Origin: Euptelea pleiosperma
Taxonomy: Eukaryota > Streptophyta > Magnoliopsida > Ranunculales > Eupteleaceae
Length of the DNA: 64,000 nucleotides
Assembly (NCBI GenBank): GCA_035048495.1
Contig: CM068549.1
Location: 4,497,059-4,561,058, forward strand
Direction: 5' to 3'
The notes beneath the pieces were generated by a model. It was not told the origin of the DNA. It was given only the letters and a program-made list of their open reading frames with translations, and made no database searches. The translations under genes were made by a program, and so were the position numbers. This document shows positions 26,988 to 38,554 of the stretch, piece after piece. Position 1 is the first letter of the stretch, and each line of letters opens with the position of its first letter.

Positions 26988-27229
26988 TGATATTCGCTCA
27001 AAAGTGTTTATTTTAAGTCATTATCCTTATAGTGATGTCGCATTCTCCTACGTAAAACTTGTCTTTTCGTCGACTTTTCAACGTAAGAGTCTCTTCAATT
27101 GTGTAGAATGATATTCACTCAAAAGTGCTTATTTTAAGCCATTATGCTTATAGCGATGTCTCATTCTCCTACGTAAAACTTGTCTTTTCATCGACTTTTT
27201 CACGTAAGAGTTTCTTCCATTGCGTAGAA
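26988..27229 (+). repeat. 121-bp tandem duplication of the A3 LTR start
   Basis: The LTR start TGATATTCGCTC...GTGTAGAA (26988-27108) is followed at once by a second, slightly different copy beginning TGATATTCACTC at 27109. Other A LTRs have a single copy. It may be a template switch during reverse transcription or the stump of an earlier insertion. Confidence 0.8.
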
Positions 27230-27685
27230 CGCATTCTTTAGACGAAAATTGACTATTTGCATGAAATATACGCATTTCGGATAGTCCAGTATCAAGCGTT
27301 TTAGTTGAATCTCATTACGCGCTTTTTTACTTACAAGAGACCCTATCGGGCGATTCTCAAGGACTGACAGGCCCACGATCAACCATAGAAGACTTCTATT
27401 AAAGCTTAAAGAGCCAGCGGGCTAGGATAAAAAGATAGAAGACATGTACGGTCAAAGCTAGAGGATTGTAGAGCCGGAACAAAGACTAAGAGAAAGAAGA
27501 ATAGCTGGAGACCAAGAGAAGGACTTAGGTGTTAAAGGCTACATCAATTGACATCAAAGGATAAGTTTGACTAATTGGTGGAGCGGACGAGAGAGAATAA
27601 AGAAGATCAGGGTTCAAAACCCTCTAGTGTTATTATTTTTGCATTTTTCTCACCTCTCTCCTATTTCTCTCTCTATTTATTTTGG

Positions 27686-27770
27686 CCCATGACCCATGCC
27701 CATACCCATACCCATGACCCATGGCCCATACCCATACCCATGGCCCATACCCATGCCCATGGCACAAGAG
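27686..27770. repeat. CCCATA/CCCATG hexamer repeat
   Basis: About fourteen imperfect hexamers of the types CCCATA, CCCATG and CCCATGG lie in the A3 LTR. It is a minisatellite without coding meaning. Confidence 0.85.
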
Positions 27771-28321
27771 TACTAGTGGATAGACCAACATAAACATTGA
27801 ATCTAAGTGGTGGGCCCATGAGAAATCAAATTAATTACTGGACTAGTTGCATAACATGTGTGTTGGCCAAGTCATAAGGATAAGAGAATGATAAAAGGTG
27901 GGGTCCACAGTTAGTATTCGACGTTGAGTTATTTCTCCTCAAAACAACAACATTTCCTCACCTAACCATGACAGTTGTCATCCCATGACTATTTCTCCCT
28001 TATCATTCCCACAATCTCTATCCACCCAATAACTAACCCCCACTCACCCTTTTTTAAAAGGAAAATGACTAGCCCTAGGAGATCGGTTCCCTCCCTCTCT
28101 AAAACTCTATCTTCTTTTCCCTCTCTTCCCGGATCATTGTTTTGCTTCTTCTCTTCGCCTTCTCCGATGAAAAGCACACCATCGTCCACCATTGAAATCA
28201 GCCATCTATTCTTCTCCTTCAATCCACCATCTCAGCGTTTTCAACGCTTGACTGATTTGCAACTCAGGTTGCAGGTTTGCAACTAAGCCTCACCACAGCC
28301 TGGTTCACCTTTTCACCATTA

Positions 28322-28346
28322 ATTCTGGCGAGAAGCTCGCCGGAAT
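28322..28346. repeat. Hairpin with GGCGAG stem in A3 LTR
   Basis: ATTCTGGCGAG and CTCGCCGGAAT (28322-28332 and 28336-28346) pair over 11 bp around the loop AAG, with one T-G wobble. A4 carries the same hairpin with C-G at the wobble position. Confidence 0.75.
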
Positions 28347-28396
28347 AGCTGCCCCAACTAGGAGCAAGAGCACAATTCCCTTCTTATTCTCCTTCT

Positions 28397-28445
28397 TCTT
28401 CTTCTTCTTCTTCTTCTTCTTCTTCTTCTTCTTCTTCTTCTTCTC
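28397..28445. repeat. CTT microsatellite in A3 LTR
   Basis: About sixteen CTT triplets. A CTT array occurs at the corresponding place in A4 and in both A5 LTRs with different lengths. The poly-Lys/poly-Arg frames on the minus strand arise from it. Confidence 0.9.
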
Positions 28446-29080
28446 CTTCTTCCGCTTCTCTTCTTCTTGCCAGAGTTGGCCTGCAACTCCGGTCGTTTGT
28501 AAATGGACCTGCAACTCAGGCAAGTTTGTCTCTGTCTCTTTCCTTCCACCAGCCATCGTGGTTGCACCTGCAACCTTGGGCCATTACGACCTACAATCAC
28601 AGAACCTCCAGCAGGTCTTCTTCTCCCTCTACCATGCCTAGCACCTCATCATCTTCTCCAACCACAACTGCTTCTAGCCCGCAACTAATGGCAAGTGACA
28701 GAGCTGCAACTCCTGTTGTTTTTCCTTGCTGCCAACACCGCATGAAATCGGTCCCCAATTCACAAGAAGCAGCGGTCTGCTTGCTATCATCTCTTTCACC
28801 CCCAGCAACTTCACGGTGGGTTCCCACTTTGCTGGTTTGCCATTCCAGATTCTCCATTTCCCATTAGTAGCAGCACCATTCACACCATAGCAATAGCACC
28901 GTTCAGTACCACCTGAACGCACTTCCGCCTTGAACGAACCAGTAGCAAGGCAGCGCCCTTTTTCCTTCACTTTCTTCACCATTTCTGGTGTTGCAAATAG
29001 CAACACCAGCCACCATTATCTTCTTCGTCTCCTGCTCTTCTTCTCCTTCTTCTTCATTTTCTCCATTTGTCCTTCTCATA

Positions 29081-29102
29081 GGAGTTGTAGGTCTACAACT
29101 CC
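29081..29102. repeat. Palindrome GGAGTTGTAG / CTACAACTCC in A3 LTR
   Basis: Ten bp are perfectly complementary around GT. Compared with the common family stem (TTGCAG/CTGCAA), a C-G pair is replaced by T-A on both arms, a paired change. Confidence 0.75.
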
Positions 29103-30925
29103 GACCGCCCGTAACTCCGGTTACAAACCAGCCACCACGTGTTTGTCCTCACCATCTCACCTGTTGCTCCGCCTCCCATCTTCCTTGTAGACCAGCAAGC
29201 ACCGCCCAGCGTCTGTGAGACCTGAACACCCTAGCCACCACCGTGCATCCACCACTATTCCTCCATCACTGTTCCGACTCCAAGAACCAGATTTGGTTCG
29301 GTTAGAGTCACGACCCACAGCTGCCATCAACGATGGCAAAGCTCTTCTCCTTCCTCTGTTTCTGGCTCCACTATTAATGCACATCAGTCGGTAGCTCCTT
29401 CATCAATGGCTTCCTCCACTGCACTTCATGATCTCCATCATCTTCAGCAACCTGCACCACCTTTCCTCCAGCCACCAGTAGGTTGTGTCCTCCACAAACC
29501 ACTTTCTCCTCCTCCATTGTTGCTCTCTACCACCCCTGGTTCCTCTCTGATCAGAGCTCACCATTGTGAGCACCATAGAAGCCTGGACATCCGTCCGCTT
29601 CTCTAGCCATTGGAAGCTTGAGTTCTTCTTCTTCTCCTTCTTGCTGCCCATGCAGCACAACCAAAAGCATCTCCATCATCTGCGGGCAACTATCGTCACG
29701 ACATCACCTATCTTTGCTGCCCGTGTACCCAATCACCAACCACGGGTACGCTCAGCCATGGTCCTCAAGGTAATTAACTATCCCTCTCTCTAATTCTCTT
29801 CTTTTCCCTCTAATTCTTTCCTGTTTCTCTTTCTAAAATTTCTAAAACTTCCTTTCTCTAAGTTCTAATTTTATCTCTCTACTTATTCATTTCTCTCTCT
29901 AGAAACATCTTTCCCTCATTTTCTCTCTCTAATCCTTATTTCTCTCTCTAGATTATTTTCTATCTGATATTCGCTCAAAAGTGCTTATTTTAAGCACTTA
30001 TCCTGTTAGCGTTATCGCACTCTCCTGCGTAAAACTGCTCTAATTATCCACTTTTCTACGTAAGAGTCTATCTCATTGCGTAAAACACACTTTTCTGGAC
30101 GAAATGGTATATTTGCATGCATTAAACACATTTTCGGAAGTCTAAATATTAAGCCGTTCTGATAAAGTCTCATTACGCGCTTCTTCTGTCGCAGGAAACC
30201 CCGATGGGACGATTTTCGAGACTTGTGGGCCCAAATCGATCATGAAAGCCCATTATCAAAGCTTAACAAGCCCACATGCTATAACTAGAAGATATGGGCC
30301 AAATATGGGCTGAATAAGAGGACCAAAAAGCTGGCCCAAAGAACGAAGAGAGTAGGAGAGCCAATGACCAAGAGACGGACCAAAGCGTTTAAAGCCACAT
30401 GAGTCAGCAAAGAATGATGGTCGACTCTACTGGAGAAGCGTGAGGATGGTCACAGTGAAGACCAGGGTTCCAGACCCTCCGCCAGTGCTTTTTTCCATTT
30501 TTTTGATACTTTTTCTCTCATCTCTCCTTATTCTCTCTCTCTCTTCATCTCTCGATCCTCGAATCTACTGACCTAACCCCAGAACTCCTGCCTATCAGCT
30601 CTATCTCATCTCCCTTAGCTTTCTGACCGTTGGATCTTCCATCGGACCGTTGGATCTTCAATCGGACCGTTGGATCTCTCTAGATCCGTCGATCTACCAA
30701 TCTGGGTCCCAATCAAGTCACCATCCATCCGATCGCCTTCAGAATGCCTGTCACATCATCTTGTGAGACGATGGACATCATCAGTCCATGTGGGCCAGTA
30801 GCCGGGCCCATCAGCATCGACCCGCTGTCCGACCAGTTAGTGGACCCCGCGAATTTCAAAAATAATTTTAATTAAATGGGGGGTCCACTAATTGGGGAGA
30901 TTCCCCATAATAAAGTAGGTTTTTA

Positions 30926-30960
<35 letters not shown>

Positions 30961-31175
30961 TATTTTTCGTATTTTTTTATTTTAAAAAATACCCTATTTC
31001 CATTAAAGGAAATAGGGAGCTTTAAAAGGAGAAGGATAGGGGTTCATTCGAACCCTAATCCCCTCCCTTTCTCCTCCATTCTCTCCCCCAACTCGTGGCC
31101 CCCTCTTTCTCCTCGGTTTTTGACTGTTTTTCCTCCATTTTTTCTCAATCACCGTCTTCATCTTCATCTTTATCA

Positions 31176-31199
31176 CCGGAGTTGCGCCTGCAACTCCGG
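31176..31199. repeat. LTR hairpin CCGGAGTTGC / GCAACTCCGG
   Basis: A perfect 10-bp stem around the loop GCCT in the A2 LTR. It belongs to a hairpin type repeated through all Athila-type LTRs here. Confidence 0.85.
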
Positions 31200-31362
31200 C
31201 CGTTCGTTCCACACCTTGCTGGCCTTTATTCCCCCCCTTTCTCTACCACGTTCCACCATCTCCTTGACTGTCTACCCTAAAGCATTCAGTCCTTCTCCTC
31301 TCTCTGCCCTCTCTTTCACAAAACAAAAGAAAAAAAAAGAAAAAAATATTTTTTTTAGATCA

Positions 31363-31387
31363 CCGGAGTTGCAGGTTGCAACTCCGG
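31363..31387. repeat. LTR hairpin CCGGAGTTGC / GCAACTCCGG
   Basis: A perfect 10-bp stem around the loop AGGTT, the second such hairpin in the A2 LTR. Confidence 0.85.
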
Positions 31388-31687
31388 CAACCTCCATTAC
31401 CGCCTGTTCCCCTCTCTCCTACATCCTGGACTTACTCTCCTCCACGCCCATATCAACTCTCTCCAAGCTGTTTCAACCCAAGCCGCCCCTTGCCGTTGCA
31501 CATCTCCACCACAGCACCGCGTTGTGCGTCCTCCATTGCTGGCCGGAACTGCAAGTCCGGCGAGATTTGCTGCTTCCATCTTCTCTGTTAGTACCTGCAA
31601 CAGGGAGAAAAGAAGGAGAGGAAGCCGTTAGACTTACCTCCATTGGACTGGTGTGCACCAGCCACCGTCCCCACACTCTCTAACGTG

Positions 31688-31712
31688 CTGGAGTTGCAAC
31701 CTGCAACTCCAG
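31688..31712. repeat. LTR hairpin CTGGAGTTGC / GCAACTCCAG
   Basis: A perfect 10-bp stem around the loop AACCT, third in the A2 LTR. The second pair is T-A here but C-G in the two neighbouring hairpins, so both arms changed together. Confidence 0.85.
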
Positions 31713-31804
31713 TCCGTTTTGCTCAAAAACCAGAAAAAAAAAAAAAAAAAAAGAAAGAGAAAAAGAAAGGAAAGAGAGAAGAGAAGAGAAGAGAGGAGGA
31801 GAGG

Positions 31805-33915
31805 TGTCACGCCCCCAAATCCGATATTAGGTCATATCGACCTTTCTCGTATCTTGAGGCGCGATCTGATCATACAAACGCACAGTTAAACAAAACTGGT
31901 ATCACGATGCAGCGGAAATACACCGGATAATTTTTTTTCATTTTGTTTAAACAATTCATAAGACGAAACGCACTACATTGACACATTAATAATGTTAGAG
32001 GATGTCTCCCTTCAAACAAAACCGTAATATGCCCATCCAAAAGAAAACATTGTATATATATCGTACTCCCAAATACATGTTACTAAACGGTCAAAAGACC
32101 TACATAACTCATGTATCCTTCTACAAGATAGAAGAATTAAACAAAATATAACATCGTCAAAAGCACAGGTCTATCAACAGAAATGCTGGAAGCATCAGTC
32201 CAACTTCCCCTTATCCTTTCCTGAAAACAAAACATTTTAAAACGATGAGCTAGGGCCCAGTAAGTACATTCCTCATGCGTAAAATCCACTTAAATCAGCG
32301 ACTTTTGTTTATTTTAAAACAAATACAATTTGCAAATGTATTTCACATATAATTCGATAAAACTCAACTCTCCATCAATTACTTACGTATAACTTCGAAT
32401 ACAATGAAGTCTTTTCATATAATAGTCAACCTTTCTCTTATCGGAATACCCGTGACCATTTCTATGAAGTCAAACTATCAATTCTGATGTATTTCGTACC
32501 AACATTCCATCGGTCCTAGTGTACGATGTCAACACTTCTAGTCCATAAGTAAACTCCCTAATGTGCACACTAATTGTTTCATTAGGTATCCTCTCTCCGG
32601 ATTCCCTAATTTTCTTTTAGGTATAAATACCCGAGGGGTCTCATGAATGAGACAACGCCTCTTCTTTAGGGGACTGGAACCCCAAGGGGTCTTAAGGAAA
32701 TAAGACAACGCCTGATGCTTTAGGGGACTAAAACCCCAAGGGGTCTCGAAGAAATGAGACAACGCCTGATTCCAACTAATCTGATATTCCACATTCCCAA
32801 TCACGTTCTTATTCATGTCATCAATCGTATTTATATGCATAAAATAATAATGTTTGTAGAAACATCTTTACATGCATAGCATTCCTATTTTTGTATTTTG
32901 AAACTAAAAATAAGAACATTTAAGCCCTATTAATATCTTAGAAAATGAATACATAAAACGGATGTAAAACGCATATATCTCATTTTAAATGAATTTGAGC
33001 ATGACTTCATCCAACTAAATAGATTACGCATGTCCTCATCTATCATAATTTCATGCTTTTAAGATTACAAGAAATTATCAATGCATTTACACATTTTATG
33101 TGGAAAATACAAGAATTAGGATTTTTCCTTGCTAAAATTTAACAGATAACAAGAATAGCATTTTCAGACATTTTCCCCAAAAATAATAGAATTTTCTAGA
33201 ATTTTTCTACAATATTCTGCGAATTTTCTACTATTTCAAAAAAAATAAAAATAAAAATTAATATTTATAAATAAATAAATAAATAAATAATAATTAATCA
33301 ATTAAATAAATAATTAATTAATTAAATAAATAATAATTAATTAAATAATTAATTAATTAAATAAATAAAGGCATAAAATAAATAACTATGTACTTACAAG
33401 TGAATACGCTAGAATCCCAAATCTTTGAACCTCGTACGATGCGAATCTCGAGGTAGCGCGTATCTCGAGGCAGTAGGCCCCACAAAAAAAAACTTTTCAA
33501 AGGACCTCCTGAATATTTTCAGGAATTCCTGGGAATTTTCTAGAATTTCTTCTAGTTGAGGGACTTTTTTGCAAATATTCTTACCTCAGGGGTTAGAATG
33601 CAAATACCCAAATTGATGTAATTTTCTTAAGGCATGGCCTTCTATTTATAGAGGTTGAGAACTCAGAACTTTTTATTTTTAACCGATGTGGGACTAAAAT
33701 TTTGGAAATTGTCTTTTTTTTCTTTTTTTGAATTTTAATAAAAACTTAAAATGTTGTCCAGAACTAAACACAATAACTTTTGACTCGCACGTCCGATTTG
33801 GACGAACTTGATACCGATAGAAAGCTATTGTTGAGACCTTTAAAATGGCATACATATAATGTTCAAAGTATTATAAAAAGTCTACTATAATATTGCTAGA
33901 AATAGGGTCATTACA
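31805..33915 (-). repeat. C1 3' LTR
   Basis: 2111 bp, reading on the plus strand from TGTCACGCCCC to GGGTCATTACA. It lies directly next to the polypurine tract, which makes it the downstream LTR of a minus-strand element. It includes the tandem GTCTC/GAGAC hairpin block at 32635-32773 and an AAAT/TTAA-rich tract at 33240-33370. The 100-codon frame at 32538-32840 recurs unchanged in the other LTR only because the LTRs are duplicates. Confidence 0.97.
32635..32773. repeat. Tandem hairpin units in C1 3' LTR
   Basis: Three units of about 51, 54 and 34 bp each start GGGGTCT and contain GACAACGCCT. Each has one stem of the type GTCTC...GAGAC. Units 1 and 2 add a GGGG...CCCC stem. In unit 2 the first stem reads GTCTTA/TAAGAC, with both arms changed. 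The same block is at 39388-39526 in the other LTR and in decayed form at about 11150-11290 in C2. Confidence 0.8.
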
Positions 33916-33928
33916 TCCCACCCTCCTT
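33916..33928 (-). other. C1 polypurine tract
   Basis: On the minus strand AAGGAGGGTGGGA abuts the 3' LTR. It primes plus-strand DNA synthesis in Ty3-type elements. Upstream of it the conserved word TTCGAGGACGAAATTCC is also typical of this group. Confidence 0.9.
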
Positions 33929-33960
33929 ATAAGGAATTTCGTCCTCGAAATTAGACATGC

Positions 33961-36900
33961 CTAATCCGAGAACAAATGTGGATACTTCTCTCTGACGTCA
34001 GCCTCCAGTTCCCAAGAGGCATCCTCAATGTTGTGGTGTTGCCACAACACCTTCACTAAGGGGATCACTTTAGTGCGCAACACTTGTTCTTTCGTGGCAA
34101 GGATACAGACAGGTTGTTCAACATATGAAATATCCTCTCGGAGCTCTAAAGACTTCCAATCAAGCACGTGAGATGGATCCGGCTCATACTTGCGAAGCAT
34201 CGAGACATGGAAGACGTCGTGAACTCCGGCCAACTGAGTAGGCAAAGCTAAGCGATAGGCAACCTCACCAATCCTATCAAGGACCAAGAAAGGTCCAATG
34301 AACCTCGGTGCTAGCTTCCCTTTCTTGCCGAACCTCATCACTCCTCTGACTGGCGATACCTTCAAGAAGACATGGTCGCCGATGGAGAACTCAAGCTTAC
34401 GGCGATGCAGATTAGCATAAGACTTCTGCCGACTCTGCGCCGCAAGGAGACGTTCTCGAATGATCCCGATCTTCTCAGTGGTCTCCTGCACCACCTCAGG
34501 ACCAAGCAAGCTTCTCTCTCCAACTTCTGCCCAGCACACTGGAGATCTACAAGGCCTCCCGTACAGAGCCTCATAGGGTGCCATGCCGATGCTTGACTGA
34601 TGGCTATTATTGTATGCGAACTCCACAAGCGGCAAGTGATCCTCCCAACTGCCCTTAAAGTCCATTATACAAGCTCTGAGTAAATCTTCTAAGATTTGAT
34701 TCACTCGCTCTGTTTGCCCGTCTGTTTGAGGGTGAAAAGCTGAACTAAAATTCAACTTTGTCCCGAAGGCACTCTGAAAACTCTTCCAGAACTTCGAGGT
34801 GAACTTCGGATCTCTATCAGACACAATGGAGACTGGGATACCGTGTAGTTTGACAATCTCTTTGACGTACAATCTGCTCAGATCATCGACACTGTGAGTA
34901 GCTCTAACAGCCAAGAAATGAGCAGACTTCGTCAATCTCTCCACGATTACCCAAATGGAGTCATGGTTCTGACGAGTCTTAGGTAGACCCATCACAAAAT
35001 CCATTGACACATTATCCCACTTCCACTCTGGGATAGGTAGAGGCTGCAGGGTGCCTCCTGGTTTCTGATGCTCTACCTTGATCTGCTGACATGTTAGGCA
35101 TCTCGACACATATTGAGCAATCTCCCTCTTCATGTTATTCCACCAAAACTGCCTACGTAAGTCTTGGTACATCTTAGAGCTGCCTGGATGTATTGTGTAA
35201 CGAGTACAGTGAGCCTCATCGAGAATCTCCCGTTTTAGGTCATCATTGTCTTCAGGTACCCACAACCTCTCACGGTACCTTAGACTGCCATCTGAGTGTA
35301 AAGTCCACTCCTCCTTCGAGATAGTATGGCGGACGGCATCAGACCCTCCCTTCCCATGCTGTGCCTTTATAATCCTTCTAATCAAAGAGGGTTCGACCAC
35401 CAAGTGTGAGACAAGGATCTTGGGGTACTGTGTCGAAATCTGAGGTTCACGGTCCCCCTCAACATCCGGCCATTCTACCTCCTGGCCCAAAAGGCAAAAT
35501 ATAGTCCCACTCTGTTTTCGGCTTAGTGCATCTGCCACAACATTGGCCTTGCCTGGGTGGTACTGGAGAGTGAAGTCATAGTCCTTCAGGAACTCCATCC
35601 ATCGTCTCTGCCTCATGTTCAGCTCCCTTTGAGTGAAAATGTATTTCAAGCTCTTGTGATCAGAATAAAGCTCGAACTTCTCGCCGTAGAGGTAATGACG
35701 CCAAATCTTGAGCGCAAAAACAACTGCTGCAAGCTCAAGGTCGTGGGTAGGGTAATTCTGCTCATGAATCTTCAACTGTCTCGAAGCATAAGCGATCACC
35801 TTCCCATTCTGCATCAAGACACAACCTAGTCCCTTCAATGATGCATCACTGTAAATGACAAAGCCCCCCTCATCAGACGGAATTGTCAGAACAGGTGAAG
35901 TAGTTAGACGAGTCTTTAGCTCTTCAAAGGCAGAAGAACACTTCTCGTCCCACTCGAACTTTACACCCTTCCGTGTGAGGCGTGTCATCGGGGTAGCAAT
36001 GCTGGAGAATCCATCAATGAACCTCCGATAGTAGCCCGCCAAACCCAGGAAACTCCGAATTTCAGTAACACTGCTCAGCGGCTCCCAGTTCAACACTGCT
36101 TCAACCTTCGACGGATCAACTGAGATTCCCTCCCCGGAAATAACATGACCCAAGAACTTTACATCCTCTTGCCAGAATTCACATTTACTGAACTTGGCAT
36201 AGAGTCGATGATCTCTCAACGTCTGTAGGGCTAGTCGCAGATGCTGCTCATGCTGTTCTTGAGTCCGTGAGTAGATCAGGATATCATCAATAAAGACGAT
36301 GATGAACTGATCGAGGTACAATCGGAAGATCCGGTTCATCAGATCCATGAATGCGGCTGGAGCATTCGTCAATCCGAATGGCATGACTAGAAATTCATAA
36401 TGGCCATACCGTGTCTGAAATGCTGTCTTCGAGATATCCTCATCTTTCACTCTGAGCTGATGATACCCAGACCTCAAGTCTATCTTCGAAAAGTAATGGG
36501 CTCCCCTCAACTGGTCAAACAGATCATCAATCCGCGGCAAAGGGTATTTATTCTTCACCGTGACCTTGTTGATTTGTCTGTAGTCGATGCACATCCTCAG
36601 GGAACCGTCTTTCTTCTTCACGAACAGGACCGGAGCGCCCCAAGGGGAGACACTTGGTCTTATGAAGCCCTTAGTTCCTAAGTCTTCCACCTGAACCTTC
36701 AGTTCCTTGAGCTCTGCAGGTGCCATTCTGTATGGCGCCTTAGAAATAGGTGAAGTCCCTGGCACAAGCTCAATGGAAAACTCAACTTCTCTCTTTGGAG
36801 GCAATCCTGGTAGTTCCTCTGGAAAGATATCCTTGAACTCACTAACTACAGGAATCTGCTCCATTTGTACCCTCTTGCTCTCTTCCCCCTCTAGAAAGGC

Positions 36901-37068
36901 AAGGAAACTAGTACAATCGGCCCGACGTTTCTTATAAACACGTAAGGCCGATACTACTGATGCATGGGGTGATAATTTTGCACCCACAAACTGAAAAGGA
37001 GACTGTCCCGGTATCTGGAACGTCACCCTCTTCGCATAACAATCCACTGTCGCATGATATGCTGACAG
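33961..37068 (-). CDS. pol: C1 Pol: RT, RNase H, integrase, chromodomain-like tail
   Basis: A 1028-codon open frame counted from 37047, continuous with gag-protease except for the TGA at 37069-37071, and without its own upstream ATG. Residues about 105-285 are reverse transcriptase, with D190 and the FIDD box (252-255). RNase H follows at about 395-510 with D401, E438, D463 and D506. Integrase has the zinc-binding H613, H620, C650 and C653 and the catalytic D683, D744 and E780. After the GPF/Y-like segment (residue 918 on) comes a chromodomain-like end (about 975-1026), which in chromoviruses directs insertion into heterochromatin. All expected catalytic residues are present and no other stop or frameshift is seen. 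Expression needs the upstream Gag start plus read-through of the TGA, so this copy may be dead on its own. Confidence 0.95.
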   Translation of the reverse strand: MSAYHATVDCYAKRVTFQIPGQSPFQFVGAKLSPHASVVSALRVYKKRRADCTSFLAFLEGEESKRVQMEQIPVVSEFKDIFPEELPGLPPKREVEFSIELVPGTSPISKAPYRMAPAELKELKVQVEDLGTKGFIRPSVSPWGAPVLFVKKKDGSLRMCIDYRQINKVTVKNKYPLPRIDDLFDQLRGAHYFSKIDLRSGYHQLRVKDEDISKTAFQTRYGHYEFLVMPFGLTNAPAAFMDLMNRIFRLYLDQFIIVFIDDILIYSRTQEQHEQHLRLALQTLRDHRLYAKFSKCEFWQEDVKFLGHVISGEGISVDPSKVEAVLNWEPLSSVTEIRSFLGLAGYYRRFIDGFSSIATPMTRLTRKGVKFEWDEKCSSAFEELKTRLTTSPVLTIPSDEGGFVIYSDASLKGLGCVLMQNGKVIAYASRQLKIHEQNYPTHDLELAAVVFALKIWRHYLYGEKFELYSDHKSLKYIFTQRELNMRQRRWMEFLKDYDFTLQYHPGKANVVADALSRKQSGTIFCLLGQEVEWPDVEGDREPQISTQYPKILVSHLVVEPSLIRRIIKAQHGKGGSDAVRHTISKEEWTLHSDGSLRYRERLWVPEDNDDLKREILDEAHCTRYTIHPGSSKMYQDLRRQFWWNNMKREIAQYVSRCLTCQQIKVEHQKPGGTLQPLPIPEWKWDNVSMDFVMGLPKTRQNHDSIWVIVERLTKSAHFLAVRATHSVDDLSRLYVKEIVKLHGIPVSIVSDRDPKFTSKFWKSFQSAFGTKLNFSSAFHPQTDGQTERVNQILEDLLRACIMDFKGSWEDHLPLVEFAYNNSHQSSIGMAPYEALYGRPCRSPVCWAEVGERSLLGPEVVQETTEKIGIIRERLLAAQSRQKSYANLHRRKLEFSIGDHVFLKVSPVRGVMRFGKKGKLAPRFIGPFLVLDRIGEVAYRLALPTQLAGVHDVFHVSMLRKYEPDPSHVLDWKSLELREDISYVEQPVCILATKEQVLRTKVIPLVKVLWQHHNIEDASWELEADVREKYPHLFSD

Positions 37069-38340
37069 TCAGTCCATCCCAAGAATAACGTCTACATCCG
37101 TCATCTCTAATAGGATCAAGTCAGCAATCAAATCATGATCTCCTATCCGAATCAAACAATTCTTACACATTTGATCTACAATACAGTTCCCTCCTAGAGG
37201 TGTAGATACAGTGAGCGTAAAATCTAATGACTCGAATTCAAAGCCTAAAGCATATGCAAATGTAATAGATACAAAAGAATGGGTAGAACCCGAATCAATC
37301 AACACTTTAGCATACAAGTGTGAGATCAGAAGAGTACCTTCTACCACATTCTTGGATGCACTCGCATCCTGCCGTGTAATGGCAAAGACTCGCCCCGGTA
37401 TATTCGGCCTCTGAGTATTGCCCGCAGGCTTCTGATATGGTGCACGAGGGCAGTGCCTCTGTAAGTGTCCTACACCATTGCAGTTATAACAACGCCTATC
37501 TGCTCGCACAATCTGATTAGGAGGGGCGGAGTTGATCGGGTGTGCAGCAATGGTAGGAACAGATAACTTCAGCTTCTTAGCTGAATCCGAATATCTCTGG
37601 GGAGCAGTAGGTGCAACTCGACCCTTTCCCTTAGGATCTGTACGATCCTTCAGGAAATCGCTGGTATCCTTCTCCAGCGCCAATGCCATCTCTACGGTGG
37701 TGGCATACACATGAATCAACTGACCCACAATCATCCTCCTAATTCCAGACTTGAGGCCCGCCTGAAATCTCTTCGCCTTTCTCTCCTCTGTCGAGATGAT
37801 GTGTGGTGCATAAGCTGCCAAACGATCAAACTGGGTCACATACTGTGCCACAGTCATGGAACCCTGCTCGAGGGCCAAGAAGTCTGCCTCGAGCTGATCT
37901 CGGACAGAAACGGGGAAGTACTTCTCCAGAAATAGTCCCCTAAACTCTTCCCATGTGAGGACCACATCGTCTCTCACGGAACGCACCATGTCCCACCAAG
38001 TCATAGCATCGCCCTTCAACATAAAGGTGGCCAACTCCACCTTACGGTCCTCAGGGCATCTCATAGCCCGAAAAATCCTATCTACCTCACGTAACCACCC
38101 CTCGGCTTCCATTGGTTCAGGAAGACCTCTGAACTCCGGCGCTCGTAGTCGTTGGAACTCTCGCAAACTATCGTCCGGACGAGCACGAGCTGGCTCGGGA
38201 CGAACCTCCTGAACATGCCGGTCCAAGGCAGCAGTGATATGACCCAAAGCCGCGTAAACGGCGGCTAACTGAGCCTCCTCACCTACCTCTGGAGTAGGCG
38301 TACGTGAGGTATTCTTACCTCTGGCTCTTCCACTTCTCAT
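37069..38340 (-). CDS. gag: C1 Gag and protease start
   Basis: The retrotransposon Gag domain (about residues 80-240 counted from an upstream ATG at 38379) includes the W-rich segment GDAMTWWD. A CCHC zinc knuckle (C297, C300, H305, C310) binds RNA. The protease follows, with active-site DSG at 362-364. I prefer the ATG at 38340 because the sequence after it (MRSGRARGKN) looks like normal Gag starts. The frame could begin at 38379. The frame stops at TGA just after VILGMD, where Ty3 proteases normally continue with Trp-Leu, so the protease is cut before its end. Pol continues in the same frame. Confidence 0.93.
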   Translation of the reverse strand: MRSGRARGKNTSRTPTPEVGEEAQLAAVYAALGHITAALDRHVQEVRPEPARARPDDSLREFQRLRAPEFRGLPEPMEAEGWLREVDRIFRAMRCPEDRKVELATFMLKGDAMTWWDMVRSVRDDVVLTWEEFRGLFLEKYFPVSVRDQLEADFLALEQGSMTVAQYVTQFDRLAAYAPHIISTEERKAKRFQAGLKSGIRRMIVGQLIHVYATTVEMALALEKDTSDFLKDRTDPKGKGRVAPTAPQRYSDSAKKLKLSVPTIAAHPINSAPPNQIVRADRRCYNCNGVGHLQRHCPRAPYQKPAGNTQRPNIPGRVFAITRQDASASKNVVEGTLLISHLYAKVLIDSGSTHSFVSITFAYALGFEFESLDFTLTVSTPLGGNCIVDQMCKNCLIRIGDHDLIADLILLEMTDVDVILGMD

Positions 38341-38542
38341 TGCCTTTATAACAAAATGACGAGTTAGGGATGCGCACAATAAATAGTTTTAAAAATAACA
38401 AGGAATCGTATTATGATGTTCTTTATCTTGTTAGTTCTTCATTCGTAAGGTTGTATTATGATCTTAATTAATATATGATTTGATGAAAATGTATTATTCA
38501 ATTTGGCTAAGGTACTATGTTTCCGAGGACTTGTAACCTAAA

Positions 38543-38554
38543 GCTCTGATACCA
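38543..38554 (-). other. C1 primer-binding site (initiator tRNA-Met)
   Basis: On the minus strand TGGTATCAGAGC lies 3 nt after the 5' LTR and is complementary to the 3' end of plant initiator tRNA-Met. This is the usual primer of chromoviruses. Confidence 0.95.

Noticed and set aside
28305..28600. Poly-Lys and poly-Arg minus-strand frames
   Set aside because: Translations of the CTT microsatellite.
31000..31720. Short regular hairpins considered as a CRISPR-like array
   Set aside because: Spacing is irregular, there are no uniform spacers or cas genes, and the sequence is plant LTR.
32538..32840. 100-codon minus-strand frame repeated exactly at 39291-39593
   Set aside because: It repeats only because both lie in identical C1 LTRs. 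The internal peptide repeat reflects the DNA hairpin repeat.
35557..35829. Plus-strand frames opposite C1 pol and gag
   Set aside because: Shadow frames of the clearly coding minus strand.
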